Shown: positions 12,341 through 23,800 of the stretch, in pieces
Layout: every line of letters starts with the position of its first letter
Position numbering within the stretch: position 1 is the first letter of the stretch
Assembly: GCA_026936325.1 (NCBI GenBank)
Contig: JAPTHN010000233.1
Location: 248,001 to 312,000, forward strand
Direction: 5' to 3'
DNA: 64,000 nt
From: Platynereis dumerilii
Taxonomy: Eukaryota > Annelida > Polychaeta > Phyllodocida > Nereididae
The notes under the pieces: generated by a model
Databases searched by the model: none
The model's input: the letters and a program-made list of their open reading frames with translations, nothing else
Told to the model about the DNA's origin: nothing
Made by a program: the position numbers and the translations under genes

Positions 12341-12559
12341 AGCTTTCAGTTACTTCTAAATAATAGCACAGTGTGTAGTATTTAAAGACCTTTCATCAAA
12401 ACAAACTTTTTGTCCTATCATAGAGTGCGAAGTACAGAAAATTTTGATTCTATTCGGCTGTCAACAAAAGCTTCCTAACAATAATCCCATGTAAAAAGCG
12501 TCTGGTGACTGAAGGGAACCATTCACTGTGACTGTGTTATTCAGCCTGGCAGACATTTT

Positions 12560-13560
12560 TCAGTTGCACACTCAAGGTAGACATATTTGTATGAAAAACA
12601 GTTCTTGAATACTCATACTGACAGTTATTTCCTTTCGCTGACAAGCTGGTAGACACTGCAATATCTTATTTCTTTGTTAGACATTGCTGTTACGTACATA
12701 TACAGTACAATGCAAAATAAAGTAAGAACATTTTCCGTCAGAAGTCCTCTGTTTACCTATTTTGCCCTCCTTTCTCTTCTCCACCCCAAATCTCCTTACA
12801 ACTCCCTTTGACTCCTTTCAACAACCTTAGCCCACACTGAGAACTCTATTTAGACAGCTACCAATTTAACTGATATTATCAGAGGTGCAAAATATCAGGT
12901 AAATCAAAGACAATGGGGGTGATGGAGTTTAAATTGGTGTTATTCAAATGTAATTTTAATGTAATTTTAAAAGGTAGTTCCAAGTTGGTAAAAGTAGGAA
13001 GTGATTCAGAGGTAGTCAAAAGGTGTGAACGGATAAAGTAGTGGCTGATTCTTCCTTCCTGCTAGCTAGGGTAATCATACTTTATTTTGAGTTGTACTGT
13101 ACTTATTGTGGCAATATATGCATGATTATCCTCCTGTTGTCAATGTGTATGGTGAACCAAGTGTTTTTCCTGAATCAGTATTCCAAAAAGTGCTTCTCCT
13201 TTCCTTTGCGTGACAAACATATGCATTATTCTTTCTCTCGATAAATATATAATGCATAGACATATGTCTTATATAATTTTAAGGGCACTCCATGCTTGCT
13301 ATATCTAAGAAAACATCTCTTATTATGATGCTTGAATCTGGTTTGTTTTCTACTAAGGATATGCCAGCCAGGAGGTGCTGAAAGGTGGAGAAATGATGAA
13401 GCATACAAGATTCCATTAAATTTGTGTCAAGCTGGCAGCAAGATCTCACACTGCCTGGGAGCTATTTCTGCACTTCTAGTCTACAGATTGTACATTAACA
13501 ATAGCAGGTTGATTGATTGAGTACCAAACAAGTTTTTCCGTCCAGCACAGCCCTAAAATG
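12560..13560 (+). repeat. Partial direct copy of the 10.75-11.35 kb segment
   Basis: Follows the earlier segment in the same order: module M7 (TTATTTCCTTTCGCTGACAA at 12627, compare TTTCCTTTGCGTGACA at 10795), TTTGCGTGACAAACATATGC (13204), AAGGGCACTCCATG (13281), GGAGCTATTTCTGCACTTCT and AGCAGGTTGATTGATTGAGT (13503). A strand-asymmetric pyrimidine-rich tract is inserted at 12755-12835. No gene recognised. Confidence 0.6.
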
Positions 13561-13679
13561 TTATTGCCAAATTCTCTTGATGCCATTATTCAGATCCATT
13601 AGTTTATTTGCATGGCTGTCCAACCTTATGTTGTACGGTAAGGCTTATCTTGTTGAGCGAGTTCATCAAATTCTATTTT

Positions 13680-14500
13680 AGTAAATAGTAAATAGTAAAT
13701 AGTAAATATTTATTTTGATATAGCGCAGTCTATGGAAAATACCTTCAGATGCGCTTCACAGTAATTACATAAAATTGTGAAATATAAGGAAAATGTAAAG
13801 TAGATAAAACAGATAAATATGATATAAAATCAGGTGTAGATGTTAAAATTTGGCATATAAAAAAGTCTTCAATTTAGATTTAAAACTGTCTATATCTTTG
13901 GCCTGCTTGACGTGACTGGGAAGAGTATTCCACCACCCTGGTGCAGCTCCACTGAAAGATCTGCCGGCAAATGTCTGGTGTTTAAAGAAAGGGACTTTCA
14001 GTTGTTGATCTTCCTGGCGAATGCAGTTGAAGTTTATCCCTGATATATTTTGGGGCGCAGCCGTTCAGGGATCGATATACTAGAGTTAAAACCTTGTGCT
14101 GGATGCGAAGATGTGTCGGAAGCCAGTGAAGTTGTTTTAAACAATCATGAGAGCTTAGATCTGTACCATTTAATACCAGTTTGGCTGAGTTGTTTTGCAC
14201 TCTCTGTAATTTCCGAATGTCACAGTCAGGCAATCCTATAAAAATAGCGTTACAGTAATCGAGATGGGACATGACCATTCCAAGTACTAGCGTTTTGCAA
14301 GCTTCCTGTGTGAGATAACGACGCACATTTCTAATTTGGTAAATATGCCACATTGCTGTTCTGCATTTAGATGAAATATGGTGCTTGAGACTGAGATTCT
14401 CATCAAGGTGGGCACCAAGGTATTTAATCCTTTCAGTCTTGTTTATAAAGTAATTTGTTGGTATCGGCAACTGTCCAATCACAGAATCCTTTCGTTTTTA
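13680..14500 (-). mobile_element. 5'-truncated LINE, C-terminal part only
   Basis: On the minus strand a LINE C-terminal domain is followed by a 160 bp 3' UTR containing GCGCATCTGAAGG and GACTGCGCTATATC, and then four units of a 7 bp repeat (TTTACTA) at 13680-13705. Homology begins abruptly near 14500, so nearly all of the reverse transcriptase is missing. It interrupts the duplicated array between the 12.6-13.6 kb copy and the M3 copy at 14.57 kb. Confidence 0.85.
13843..14500 (-). pseudogene. LINE ORF2 C-terminal domain
   Basis: From 14482 the frame reads about 150 codons containing ERIKYLGAHLDENLSLKHHI, then CRTAMWHIYQIRNVRRYL, SHLDYCNAIFIGLPDCDI, RKLQRVQNNSAKLVLN and LHWLPTHLRIQHKVLTLVYR. 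This is the post-thumb region typical of CR1/L2-like LINEs. After one frameshift near 14030 it continues QEDQQLKVPFFKHQTFAGRS, then FSGAAPGWWNTLPSHVKQ and SFKSKLKTFLYAKF, with a stop at 13843-13845. The FADD and other catalytic motifs lie upstream of the truncation. It is a non-functional relic. Confidence 0.85.
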
Positions 14501-14569
14501 TAAAGACACAAAAGGTATATTTTTCAGCTCAGAATACTTCCCTTAACTGACATGTCACCAGTGGCCATT

Positions 14570-14870
14570 CTGATAAATCTTCAAGGAAATTTATGAATAG
14601 GATCAGCTTCGATCAAACGGACCCTCGTTTTTAATTGAAATTTGGCCAATGCATTTGTCATTTGTTACAGAGGTAATGAATCTTATTAATGAATGCATCA
14701 AAAATGGAGTTTGCTTCTGGAGGTTGAGTAAAATATGAAGGTTGCATGGAATGTATCAATATTGAAAATATTCTCCCATTAAGCAGGAAATGGTCCACTT
14801 TGAACATTAAAGGGAAAATTGAATGAGGAAATACCATTTACCAAATGGTCTGTGATGAGGTTGTGGATTT
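14570..14870 (-). repeat. Module M3, inverted copy
   Basis: Reverse complement of the 9465-9740 module: GGCCAATGCATTTGTCATTTG, AATATGAAGGTTGCATGGAA, GAAATGGTCCACTTTGAAC and AATACCATTTACCAAATGGT are all present. It directly follows the LINE. 14871-15249 holds no gene. Confidence 0.6.
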
Positions 14871-16039
14871 TTTGTACTCACTGGTTACACTTGAATTTAT
14901 TTGTTACACAAGTTGAGCTGCTTAAATAAGAATAAACAAGTGAGACAGATGGATAGTTAGGTGTGAATAACAAAAAAGGTCCCTGGTTTATATGTTCATA
15001 CCTGAGGGCCAGTGATTGGCAATTTGATAGCCAACTAACCTGAAGGGATGAAGGTCCGTGACACAAAGTACCGCATGACCTTTATGCAGAGATGTCAACT
15101 CTGTCCTTTTCATGCAACCAGCATTTTAGACCACATATTTGCTGGATGGTCTTAGTCACTTTGCGAAATTGACTATCTCTAATGACAATAGCATAAAATG
15201 CAAGATGCTTTACACTTCACAAGGAAACAAATTATGCGCGCTGTAGTATGTAATGTAGTCCATATCAACAGAAAAAGATCACATACATGGATAAGGATTG
15301 GTCAAAATTGATCCCGATCCCCAGTTAAAACGCTTTTGGCCAATGCAACTATTCAAACATTCATTTATGGTGAAATTTACTCATCATTAAACAGGAAATT
15401 TTGAGTAGCCTATTTAACTGAAATATGGAACTGTTTTCAACAAACCTTGCAATGCGTGATGCCCTTGAAATTTAACACATGCTGCAAGATCTCTGCTGGG
15501 CATGCTTTGCATGCATCATGCATTGTGGATAAGGTTTTACGCATTTCATGAAAAATATTCTACCATGTTGGAAAATTGATAAGGAAGCCTGGAGCCTAAA
15601 CTGCACGATTTCCGGAATTGGTCATTTAACCAAAAGATGAAAGTAACCCAATGCAGCACACAGGAAACTGTTGCTAAAGTGAATTGCAAAAGAAAGCTGT
15701 GTCAATTTTTTGGTTTGTATTTATTGAAAGGCAGATTTATGGGATGCTTAAAGTAAAGTATGCCATCTGAAGTAATAGAAAGCAGAAATGGAAAAAGACA
15801 CACATGTATATGGATCTCTCATGTGAACAACAAAGAATGTTCATTGGGCCGATAAATACAATATGGTTGAAAGTGTATCTATGCTTCATGTACATTATGT
15901 ACAATAAATGTTAATCAGATACAGTCTTTCAAAGATTAGATTTTTCGCACACCCTGTATTTCTAGAAGACACTTACAACAAAAAAGATACTCATTCATAT
16001 ATGAACAAGATCTTCACACATCTTCATTCCAAAATTTGC

Positions 16040-16240
16040 GGTAAGTATTACAAAGAAATCCGCTCCTGCCTCTTATCACTGTCTCCTGCTGCACAAGGTG
16101 TTATCTATGATGGATGCAAGACGCTCATTCATAATTCAGACACACAGCTACCAAGGTCATTCTTGAGGCACAATAATTCAGCATACAACTGGGCAGTTGT
16201 TTGCTATGGCAATGTTTGTCAAAGGAATTCTACATAACTA
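16040..16240 (+). repeat. Module M1, reference copy
   Basis: Core: CCTCTTATCACTGTCTCCTG, GCACAAGGTGTTATCTATGA, CTCATTCATAATTCAGACAC, GCTACCAAGGTCATTCTTGA and AATTCAGCATACAA. Further copies: 11930-12060, 12150-12250, 17430-17520, 17850-17950, 34250-34360, 35900-35995 and 36470-36600 (same orientation); 47640-47810, 51000-51180 and part of 51590-51700 (inverted). The central CATAATTCAGA... GCTAC(A/C)AAGGTCAT is the best-kept part. The copies share no open frame. Confidence 0.7.
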
Positions 16241-18229
16241 AATTCTGAGTAATGCATGCGATGTTACGTTTCATAACCTTTCCTCATGTAAGCCATTCAG
16301 TGTACAACACATATGAACCACTGTATCACAGAAATATTGGGGGTTTTCAGACATGCCAGGTTATTATAACAACAATATTTTTAAAAAGTCAAATTAATGA
16401 TATCCCGTATAACTGAAAACTCTAGGCTTCTCCCCGACTCCCTCTCCCATATAAAATTAGCGGTTTCTCCCTTAAGATTCCAAAACATTCTGCCCAGTTT
16501 AGGTTTTTTAAAATCTATATTATTTTCCTGTTGAAATGAATTAGCGATTTAAATTCAATAAATATTCATGAAAAGATAGCCTTGGGATATAGGAACTCAT
16601 TAATGTTAAACTTGTTTTTCAAGCAAGGAAATGTAGCCAAGGGAATATAATGATATCTGGTAAGCAATTAAATCAGTGTATGTTTTCAGCATAGTTTCTC
16701 ATTCACTATAATATGTTTTAATGAGGGTGAGTTTCTGATATGATCTTGCATTATTTACGAGCATTACAGATATTGCCACAGAGTGAAGCTGCAACAAAAC
16801 TGGTGATGCAGACAATAATCCTGTTTTGAATACATTCTTGGGAAAAGAGCCAGACGGTGATCTGTCATTCTGGTTGAATTTGTGGCAATTAGAAACAATT
16901 GATCACTCTTGTGCCAAGGGTGCCTGGAAGATGTCAAGACAATGAATAGATGGTGTGGATTTAATTGGCTGTTAGATATTGCATGCTGAGACCGAAATAG
17001 CTTCTTGAAAACCTTGTCATTTGAAATAGATTTTTGGGGAATTAAAATTTGTTTATGTACAATTGCACATGTATCTCCCACTCCCCCTGTCTAATAGGTG
17101 TACGCCTTAATTTCACCCTAAAAGACAATCTCTGCCTCCTCGTTGCTATAGCGCTTTTATTGAACTTTATTTGACTGAAACATAACTTTGGATGTTGCAT
17201 TGAAGGAAATATTGGATAATTACACTCTATTACTGGGAGGTTGCATAATGGGAAGGTACCTGGTCAGGGGACTTACAAATGGACAGAGTTCTCTGTCATC
17301 CAACAAACAAAGATCAGAAACCTAATATGATTCAGGTCCAACCATATTAACCACATCTTAGGCCTCCTCTGCTTCTCAGCTTTGTGTTGAATATCTTTCA
17401 GAAGAAATCTTCCAAGGTGTTTATCAATGATTTATGTCAGGAGCTCATTCATAATTCAGATGCATGGCTACAAAGGTCATACTTGAAGCAAAATAATTAT
17501 GCATACAAATAGAGGGTTATTCCTTTTGACATTTTTTTACCAATTAATTCCAGCTTTCGTAACATGTGAGCACAAACGTAGGCCACACCTCTCCTAACCA
17601 AGAACTTCAGATGAAAAATGGTCAGTTTACTTGTTAAGACCAATGAATGATTGTTCTTATTGGTCCATGTAAAATGGAACTTCTTCCACAAAATCTAATC
17701 TTGGGATATAAACATATTATGCCAAATGAGCACTATCTCACCTTTGGCAACTACATCTTTACACATCTCTATTTCAAAGCTTTGTGTTGAATATTTCACA
17801 AGAATCCTCTCCTGCTTCTTATGACTGTCTCCTGTTGCACAAGGTGTTATCTATGATGGATGCTAGACACTCATTCATAATTTAGACACACGGCTACAAA
17901 GGTCATACCAACAGAGCAATATATATACGGCATGGCGTCTTTGTAAGGAAAGCATTTGTCAAAAGACGATGTTCTACGTATATGTTGCAAACTACAAAGC
18001 AAAGTGAACAACATTGCTGAACAGTGCTTTTCCCGAAAATTCAAATTATGAAATAAAAGAAGAAAATATGTTGACTTGTTTTTCGGAGCTATGACATTGT
18101 ATATAATATGACTAATTACCAGGTTTTGAAAGAAAACCAGTTTATGTTGCATTTGTTTGAGGTGATTGCCGCATGGATATTTGTAATAACCCTGTAGCGG
18201 GTTGGCAGAGATATATAGCCCTCACTGTA

Positions 18230-18335
18230 ACTCCGAAAAAAGATGTCAGAGCAGGATTAGAAATTAACTTTGTCTTCCTGGTTGCAGCATGGGCAGGTCC
18301 GTTATTAACCAACGCACCTTCTGTCTAGTTGCATC
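18230..18335 (-). mobile_element. Old tRNA-derived SINE relic (unit A copy)
   Basis: The minus strand reads GGTGCGTTGGTTAATAACGG (A-box-like), then about 35 bp on GACAAAG, followed by a decayed B box. In the unit B counterpart (36950-37000) the B box is intact as GGTTCGAAGCC (36965-36975), but the A-box side is split by a later insertion at 37004. Together the two copies suggest a tRNA-derived SINE older than the A/B duplication. Ends not determined. Confidence 0.35.
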
Positions 18336-20219
18336 ACAAATGTCGTTTATAGAAATAACCCACATGCATGAACCATGAATAAATCAAAGAGATGGGATTG
18401 ATGTGTCCCAAGGCAAACGCTGACATGGCAGAACAGCTGGATCAAGGATTGTTCGGAGATGCTGCAGCAAGTTGCCCCAGGTGAAGATCCATACTGCAAC
18501 ATTGGTGCTGCTTCGATGCTTGCTTCCAGTTATGCTTTCTGTGGACACATTATCTAAATGATTAGATAAACTACAAGTTGACTGTGGGAGACGTTGTTGT
18601 TACTGTTTAGTGCAGGACAATAGACAATGATGCAGATGTGAATGACAGCACAATTGCAGATGTTAGATTATGAAGCAGCATAAAGGACACCAGTGCAGAG
18701 TTACTGCAATTAAGATTACATTGCAAAGGCATTTGGTGAGAAGACAACAGAATTCATATTTATTATTTGAAAACAAGATACTCTCATGGAAAAACCCCAT
18801 TAAAAAGCCTTTGATTCAAGTATATACGACTGATCTGTGTGAATTTGATACACATGTACCATATGTATCTGAGATTATAGAGATTTGTGGAGAATGTGAT
18901 GTCAAATTTGCATGACTCCTATCCTAAGGAACAGTTTCAGGTTTTTAATTAGTCAGTAATGACTCCATGAGTGATCAAGAGAGTTAAGGAAGAATCGAGA
19001 TAATTTAGTGTACCAGTTAATTAGAGTTCCTTTTTGATATCCTGTAAGCCGCAGTGGTAATGTTACATTGACAGAGTTTTTCAAATGTCAAGCGAAGTTC
19101 AAGCAATCCCAAGGGTCTGCATATATGTAAGCATATTTTTGGCCAATATTGCTTTATGATTCGCCGCTCTATTAAGATCATTCAGACACCATCTGACTGC
19201 ACTTTAATCATCCTTTATTTCTTTGCTCTGTGCTCCTTCAGTAGTGCATAATACAGAACGTAAAACCTCAATCAACCAACCAGCATGTAAAGTCTAGTTT
19301 TGTAAAGCATGCACCATAATCTATCAAAGTAGCAACAGCTTCGGCTGGCTGTAAATCACTGAACAATTCACTCATCTTTCTTGTTGTTTATTCATTCATG
19401 GCTGACTTTCTGCAATTCAAGCAATCACCGGATGCTATGATATATTTTAGCCAATACTAATAATGATATGATATTTTCATAATTATGCTTACTAGCCTAT
19501 TGTACCAGCTAGAGTTATTGAGTATAATGAGGTCACCCTTGATTGAATACACAAAGATGGATGAATGACTGGAAGTTGACAAATCATGTCTGAATGATGA
19601 ATGAATGACAAAAACTAGGTATGAAGGACCTTCATTGAAGATCCATGACACCAACAGACTGATGAATGACCCCTTTAAGTAACTCTGCCCTCAGTGAACT
19701 TACTCTGACCTCTGTTCCCAGATGTCAGCTTTATCAGCCTTGCTTGATGGAAGTGTCTGATGACCAGGATGTGGGCTGCATACTCAGAAAAAGTGCTTGG
19801 AGTAGAGTAGACATACGTAGTATACAATTTAAGTGGCCAATGAATATTAAGATAGAAAGGAGTATATTATATCTTTAATTAATCAAAAATGCCTCAGGTA
19901 CTACATCATTGCATCATAATTCAGACATTTGTTACTTTCAAAGATGTTCTTTCAAGCTTCCAAATATGGTATTTAACTTAAGGGAATTTTAGATTCTTTG
20001 TTCACATTTACAAGTACCGTGACTCACAAAGTGAAATTTTCAGTCAAATGGTCATTTCTATTCCTTAAATAATCAAGGTGGTGTAAGCAATGTTTTATCC
20101 AAGTTCAGTTGACTTAAACAGTGATCAATTACATTGAGCAATGTGGGGTCAACTTGGTTTCCGTTTTCTGGCCCAACAAAACAGTCCCAACGGAACAATA
20201 CTAAGTGATTAATTTAAAG

Positions 20220-20810
20220 GGAAGAATCCCAACAGAAAAAAAAAGGGAAACCAAACAGAAAACCCCAAATTTAAAAATACCCAATTATTGGAAAAACAAT
20301 GGAACATAACAATTCAAGCAACAGAACGATCTCAAATTGCACAGTCTAACCTTAACAATCCTAATTCAACATATTAATCATCCCTTCATTACAATCTCCA
20401 CATAGTACAGACTGATCCCAATTAACAAATCCATCCAAACACAAAAATTTTAACATGACAATAAAAAAAGAGCAGTCCCAAAACTGGCAACACAACAATC
20501 CCACCAGTCAATTTTAATATGGGAGTCTCTTCATAACAACCCAAACAGAACAAGATCCAACATAAAAATACCCACAGAACAATCCCAACAGCACATGTTC
20601 CAAAGGAACACACATAACAGGACAATCAGAACAGAACAATAGCAACACAAAAATGACTGATATACAATCTCGGCAGAATGATTCTAATGGAAAAATGCCA
20701 ACACAACAATTTTAGCAGAACAATGCCAGTACAACAACTTGAATTGAACAATCCCTATAGCTCTAACAGAACATTCACAACAGACTCGTTATACAGTTCA
20801 ACAATTATAC
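20220..20810 (+). repeat. AACA-rich, G-poor degenerate minisatellite (unit A)
   Basis: About 590 bp of loosely repeated CAACAGAACAATCCCA-like sequence with strong strand asymmetry (A and C rich). The minus strand is a GTT-rich tract giving Cys/Val/Leu-rich false frames. The same tract sits in unit B at 40300-40925, so it predates that duplication. Confidence 0.75.
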
Positions 20811-21090
20811 AACAGTGACAGCTGTGTTCCTGACTTCGACTCACGTGGGCTTTCACTCGCTATTTCTGACAGGTGACCTGTTAACAGTGTAATTACAATG
20901 GTCTGGAACCATGGCAATGGGATTAGGTGGAAAATGGACTGACAATTACAGCTCCACCACTGGAAAGAGTGACCTGGAGCACAAAATGTGGTTAATGAAA
21001 CCTGAAGGGAATCTAGAAAGCTGGCTCCTTCCTGCTGTTTCGCCAAGCAACAGGTTTCGAAATAAGTTTTTTTTGTGGCACTATTCACTT
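20811..21090. other. Best-conserved segment between units A and B (unit A copy)
   Basis: Counting by eye, bases 20811-20990 differ from 40928-41107 at only about seven sites, far fewer than most other A/B segments. Contents include CAGGTGACCTG, TGTAATTACA and GGTTCCAGACCATTG-like strings. A minus-strand frame of about 95 codons is open in both copies. However, by eye most base changes alter the residue, and there is no recognised domain, so protein constraint is unlikely. Recent gene conversion or a regulatory element are alternatives. Confidence 0.5.
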
Positions 21091-22812
21091 GGTGTTGTTA
21101 TTAACTTCGAAATGTGTAGAATTTAGATATACAAACGCAAATATGAATTCTTCGAAGGACAAAGCTTACCAAATTTGGAATCAATTTCACGAACTATTAC
21201 AATCTGGACACATCTGAGTCATTCTTTGATTAATCATACCTTTGGGTTGCTTGGTAATAATGACTACAGATGAATTATACAGCTCTGCATGTATGAATAT
21301 TTACTGGAAATCCATCTTTTTGGAATAGGCTACTCCCAATTTATTTTTGATAGATAATTCGATATGCTGTCTTGGTTGTGACAGATATCGCCTTAAGTAA
21401 AACTCAGCTATTCACAAAATGTCAATGCTTCATATTCAGGTTGTATCTTTAATGTCATTTATCTTCAGATAAATGTCAATGACTGTTCCCTTGACCAGAA
21501 AGCAGAAACCCCATGTGCATATTGCTTTATAATGTCATGAAAGAAAAAAATGTAAATTGAGTTTGGCCAATCCCAGCTGAAATTGATTCTTATACAATGT
21601 AATTTCATAAAAAATACAATTTGATATGACATCACTAGATATAAGACTGTTAGACTTAAGATGAAGCTTTATTTCAAATAATTCTAATTATGGTCATAAT
21701 TAACAATTTGGGTGGAAGCTTGTATTCGTACTTGTTTCAATATCCACTTTTGCTAGTAATAGGCCTGTTTGATGAAGTCAAATTTCAAGTTTGCAGTTTA
21801 TCTATTATTGCTGAGACAGATCCATTCTTGCAAGACATTAGTCTTCAACTTGCAAAAAATTATTTATTTGAAGAAAAATTAGGACACAATCGTTTTGTTG
21901 AATATGTGACCATGTGTTGGCCCTGAGCAATGGGTAGTTTGACAGACATAGATAGACAGACATCATCCTGTCAAGAAATGAACAACAAGGAGTAGAAATA
22001 CTTTAAATATTGGGTCAATTTATAAAGTGTGAATAATAGAAGCATAACAATGAGCTTGCATTGAATCTATGGACATGACGCCGTAGCAGTATGGATTTTC
22101 ACCAGTGCAACTTGCCACAGCATCTTCTAACAATCCTAGATCCAGCTGGTCTGACAGTGTCAACGTTTGCCTGGAGACACATCAATCCCATCTCTTGATT
22201 TATTCATGGTTCGTGCATGTAAGTCGACCATTGCACTGTTACTTTGAATGCAGAAGTTTATACTTACATGTAGCAGCGATCTTCATTTTTATATCAGTAG
22301 CAAAGAAACAGAATCAAAAAAATGATAATAATGGTTTTTGTCACTAAAGAAAGATTTTCCATGATCACCAATTTTGGCCTTTGATGGGTCTCCCTCATTG
22401 TGATTAAGTGTTTCTGAAACAGAAATGTGTGAATTTGTATCATTCATTATGTAAATAAACTTCATTGTCTGTTTGCCTGTCTGGTTTTTGTTGTGAATAA
22501 AAGATTTTCACCAGCTATTTCATCCACTGTACATACCTTTTTATACAATTTACGAATTATATTGGACGCTTTGATACTCATAATTTCTTACTACAATGGC
22601 TACAGCAGCGCATCTGTTTTATCCTAAATTGCTTTACTGTAAGCCAAACCAATGTAATTGCATGTCACAGAGCAGACTAAGGGTGGCAAATGCCCGAATG
22701 TCCTTACCAATGCTATTGTTGTTGCCTGATGAGTTTTCCTGGGGTTAATGTCCAGCCAGGCAGAATATAGATACAGCTCCAAGCAAGTAAAAACAGCTGT
22801 AAAATTTATATA

Positions 22813-23490
22813 CAGGGTGTCTACAGAAAAAGAGGACAGTCAACATATAGTCCAGTCTATATACAGTTTGACCCCCAAAAAATTGCTACAAAAGGTTTTT
22901 CAATGGATTCTGTTAGGTTTAGGTGTACTTTTTGACATACTAAAAGTTTACCAAAATCGGATCCCCGGAAATGTGTTTTTTTCAAGATGGCGTCCAAGAT
23001 GGCCGCCGAAACCTTCAAATGGCAATAACTCAGCAACTATCCACTCAAATTTGATGATCTTTGCATCTAGACCTAGGTTTTTGGGGGCAAGGAACACATT
23101 GAGAGCATCAAAAATGGTATTGGATCATTATTTGACATTCATTACCCCTGTATGCTGCACTATATCGTCGCAAACAGTCCCAATTGTTCGATAAGGCCAA
23201 CTGTTTAATCAGATTGAAATGTGTGTGTCAATTTCAAATTGAAAGGAACAGAACTACTTCAGAAGTCTTTCAATTAAATAGACAAATAATTAACTGCATC
23301 ATTATTCAATGTAGTTTATGTCAATTAACCATAAACCATCACTAGCTATGCAAACATTTTTGTCCGTAGAGTTATCCTGTTCAGTTGTCTGCGCCATCAT
23401 CTTTGTCGCCATCATTCTCTTATGTTTTTTAGATTTTCGTAGTTTTCAGTTCAGTATTTATCGCATTGCTACTGCTACAGAAAGTTCACA
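22813..23490 (+). repeat. Left inverted arm of the composite insertion
   Basis: After about 35 bp of terminal sequence it reads TAGTCCAGTCTAT, then CCCCCAAAAAATTGCTAC, AAGATGGCGTCCAAGATGGC and GGTTTTTGGGGGCAAGGAAC, continuing to GTTTTTTAGATTTT (23425-23439). The same sequence occurs inverted at 29760-30460. The long open frame across it (148 codons) is also open in the other copy, but it has no recognisable domain and is probably fortuitous. Confidence 0.75.
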
Positions 23491-23499
23491 ATATAAGAT

Positions 23500-23800
23500 T
23501 CAAGATGATTCAAGATTCAAAATAATTTATTTGTCTTATCATTTACACTTAATAAGAACATTGGAGACCCCTCCAAGGCTCCCTGGAGCCGCTACCGAGG
23601 GGCCATCATTCAAATTTTCATACATTAATTAATTAGACCATTACAAGAACTAGGAAAGAGGGAGAGAAATAAAAAGACAAAAGAAAGAAAAAAACAAATT
23701 TACATACTGACTGGAGAGGATGGCGCAGACGTAGCCAAATGTACCTAATACTTTTTAGAAATACAACACAGTGGCATCGCATTTGACCATAACGGCAAAA
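23500..23800 (-). mobile_element. Probable LINE 3' UTR relic
   Basis: The plus strand starts with ATTCAAGATGATTCAAGATT followed by CAAAATAATTTATTTGTC. This looks like the inverted 3' tail of a LINE, comparable with TTTCAAGTTTCAAGTTTATT at the 3' end of the LINE at 55455. It breaks the homology between the inverted arms of the composite, which fits an insertion. The upstream limit near 23800 is a guess and no reverse transcriptase is left. Confidence 0.35.

Larger units (their letters stand above)
9910..12350 (+). repeat. Left arm, part II, of the inverted duplication
   Basis: Continues the left arm; its inverted partner is 51550-54800. Matching points: 10600-10880 with 53890-54130 (both translate to MQCIL or LQCILSLAMKT-like strings but with unrelated frame lengths); 11200-11340 with 53270-53345 (GTGCTTCTAGT, TCAGGTTGATTGACTGAGTAC); 11560-11720 with 52170-52345 (GCATGCAATATGG, TGAAAAATATT); and 11840-12170 with 51590-51815. 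It ends in module M1 and a 15 bp tandem repeat. Confidence 0.7.
15250..22812 (+). repeat. Duplication unit A (first part)
   Basis: Aligns in the same orientation and order with unit B (33380-43225). Anchors: 15290 with 33410 (ACATGGAT(A/G)A), 15510 with 33610 (GGCATGCTTTGCATGC), 16130-16240 with 34270-34380, 16860-17040 with 34960-35130, 17440-17520 with 35910-35990, 18340-18600 with 37200-37460, 19540-19800 with 38820-39110, 20810-21090 with 40928-41205, and 22040-22270 with 42430-42670. Unit A is interrupted at 22812 by an 8.9 kb insertion and resumes at 31760. No reading frame is conserved between A and B over a gene-like length. A 105-codon minus frame at 16764-17081 is destroyed in B by a small deletion. 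Confidence 0.8.

Noticed and set aside
16764-17081. 105-codon minus frame in unit A
   Set aside because: The paralogous sequence in unit B (34880-35150) has an 8 bp-class deletion and stops, so it is not a conserved protein.
20422-20625. Cys/Val/Leu-rich minus frames over the AACA tracts (also 40573-40977)
   Set aside because: They reflect the GTT-rich complement of a minisatellite and look like membrane segments only through composition.
22748-23194. 148-codon plus frame in the left inverted arm and 155-codon counterpart at 29969-30436
   Set aside because: The frame is open in both copies and the peptides are similar, but it has no recognisable domain and lies in 3'-flanking sequence of a decayed mariner-type element. 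Similarity follows from the high DNA identity. I keep it as repeat sequence, not a gene.
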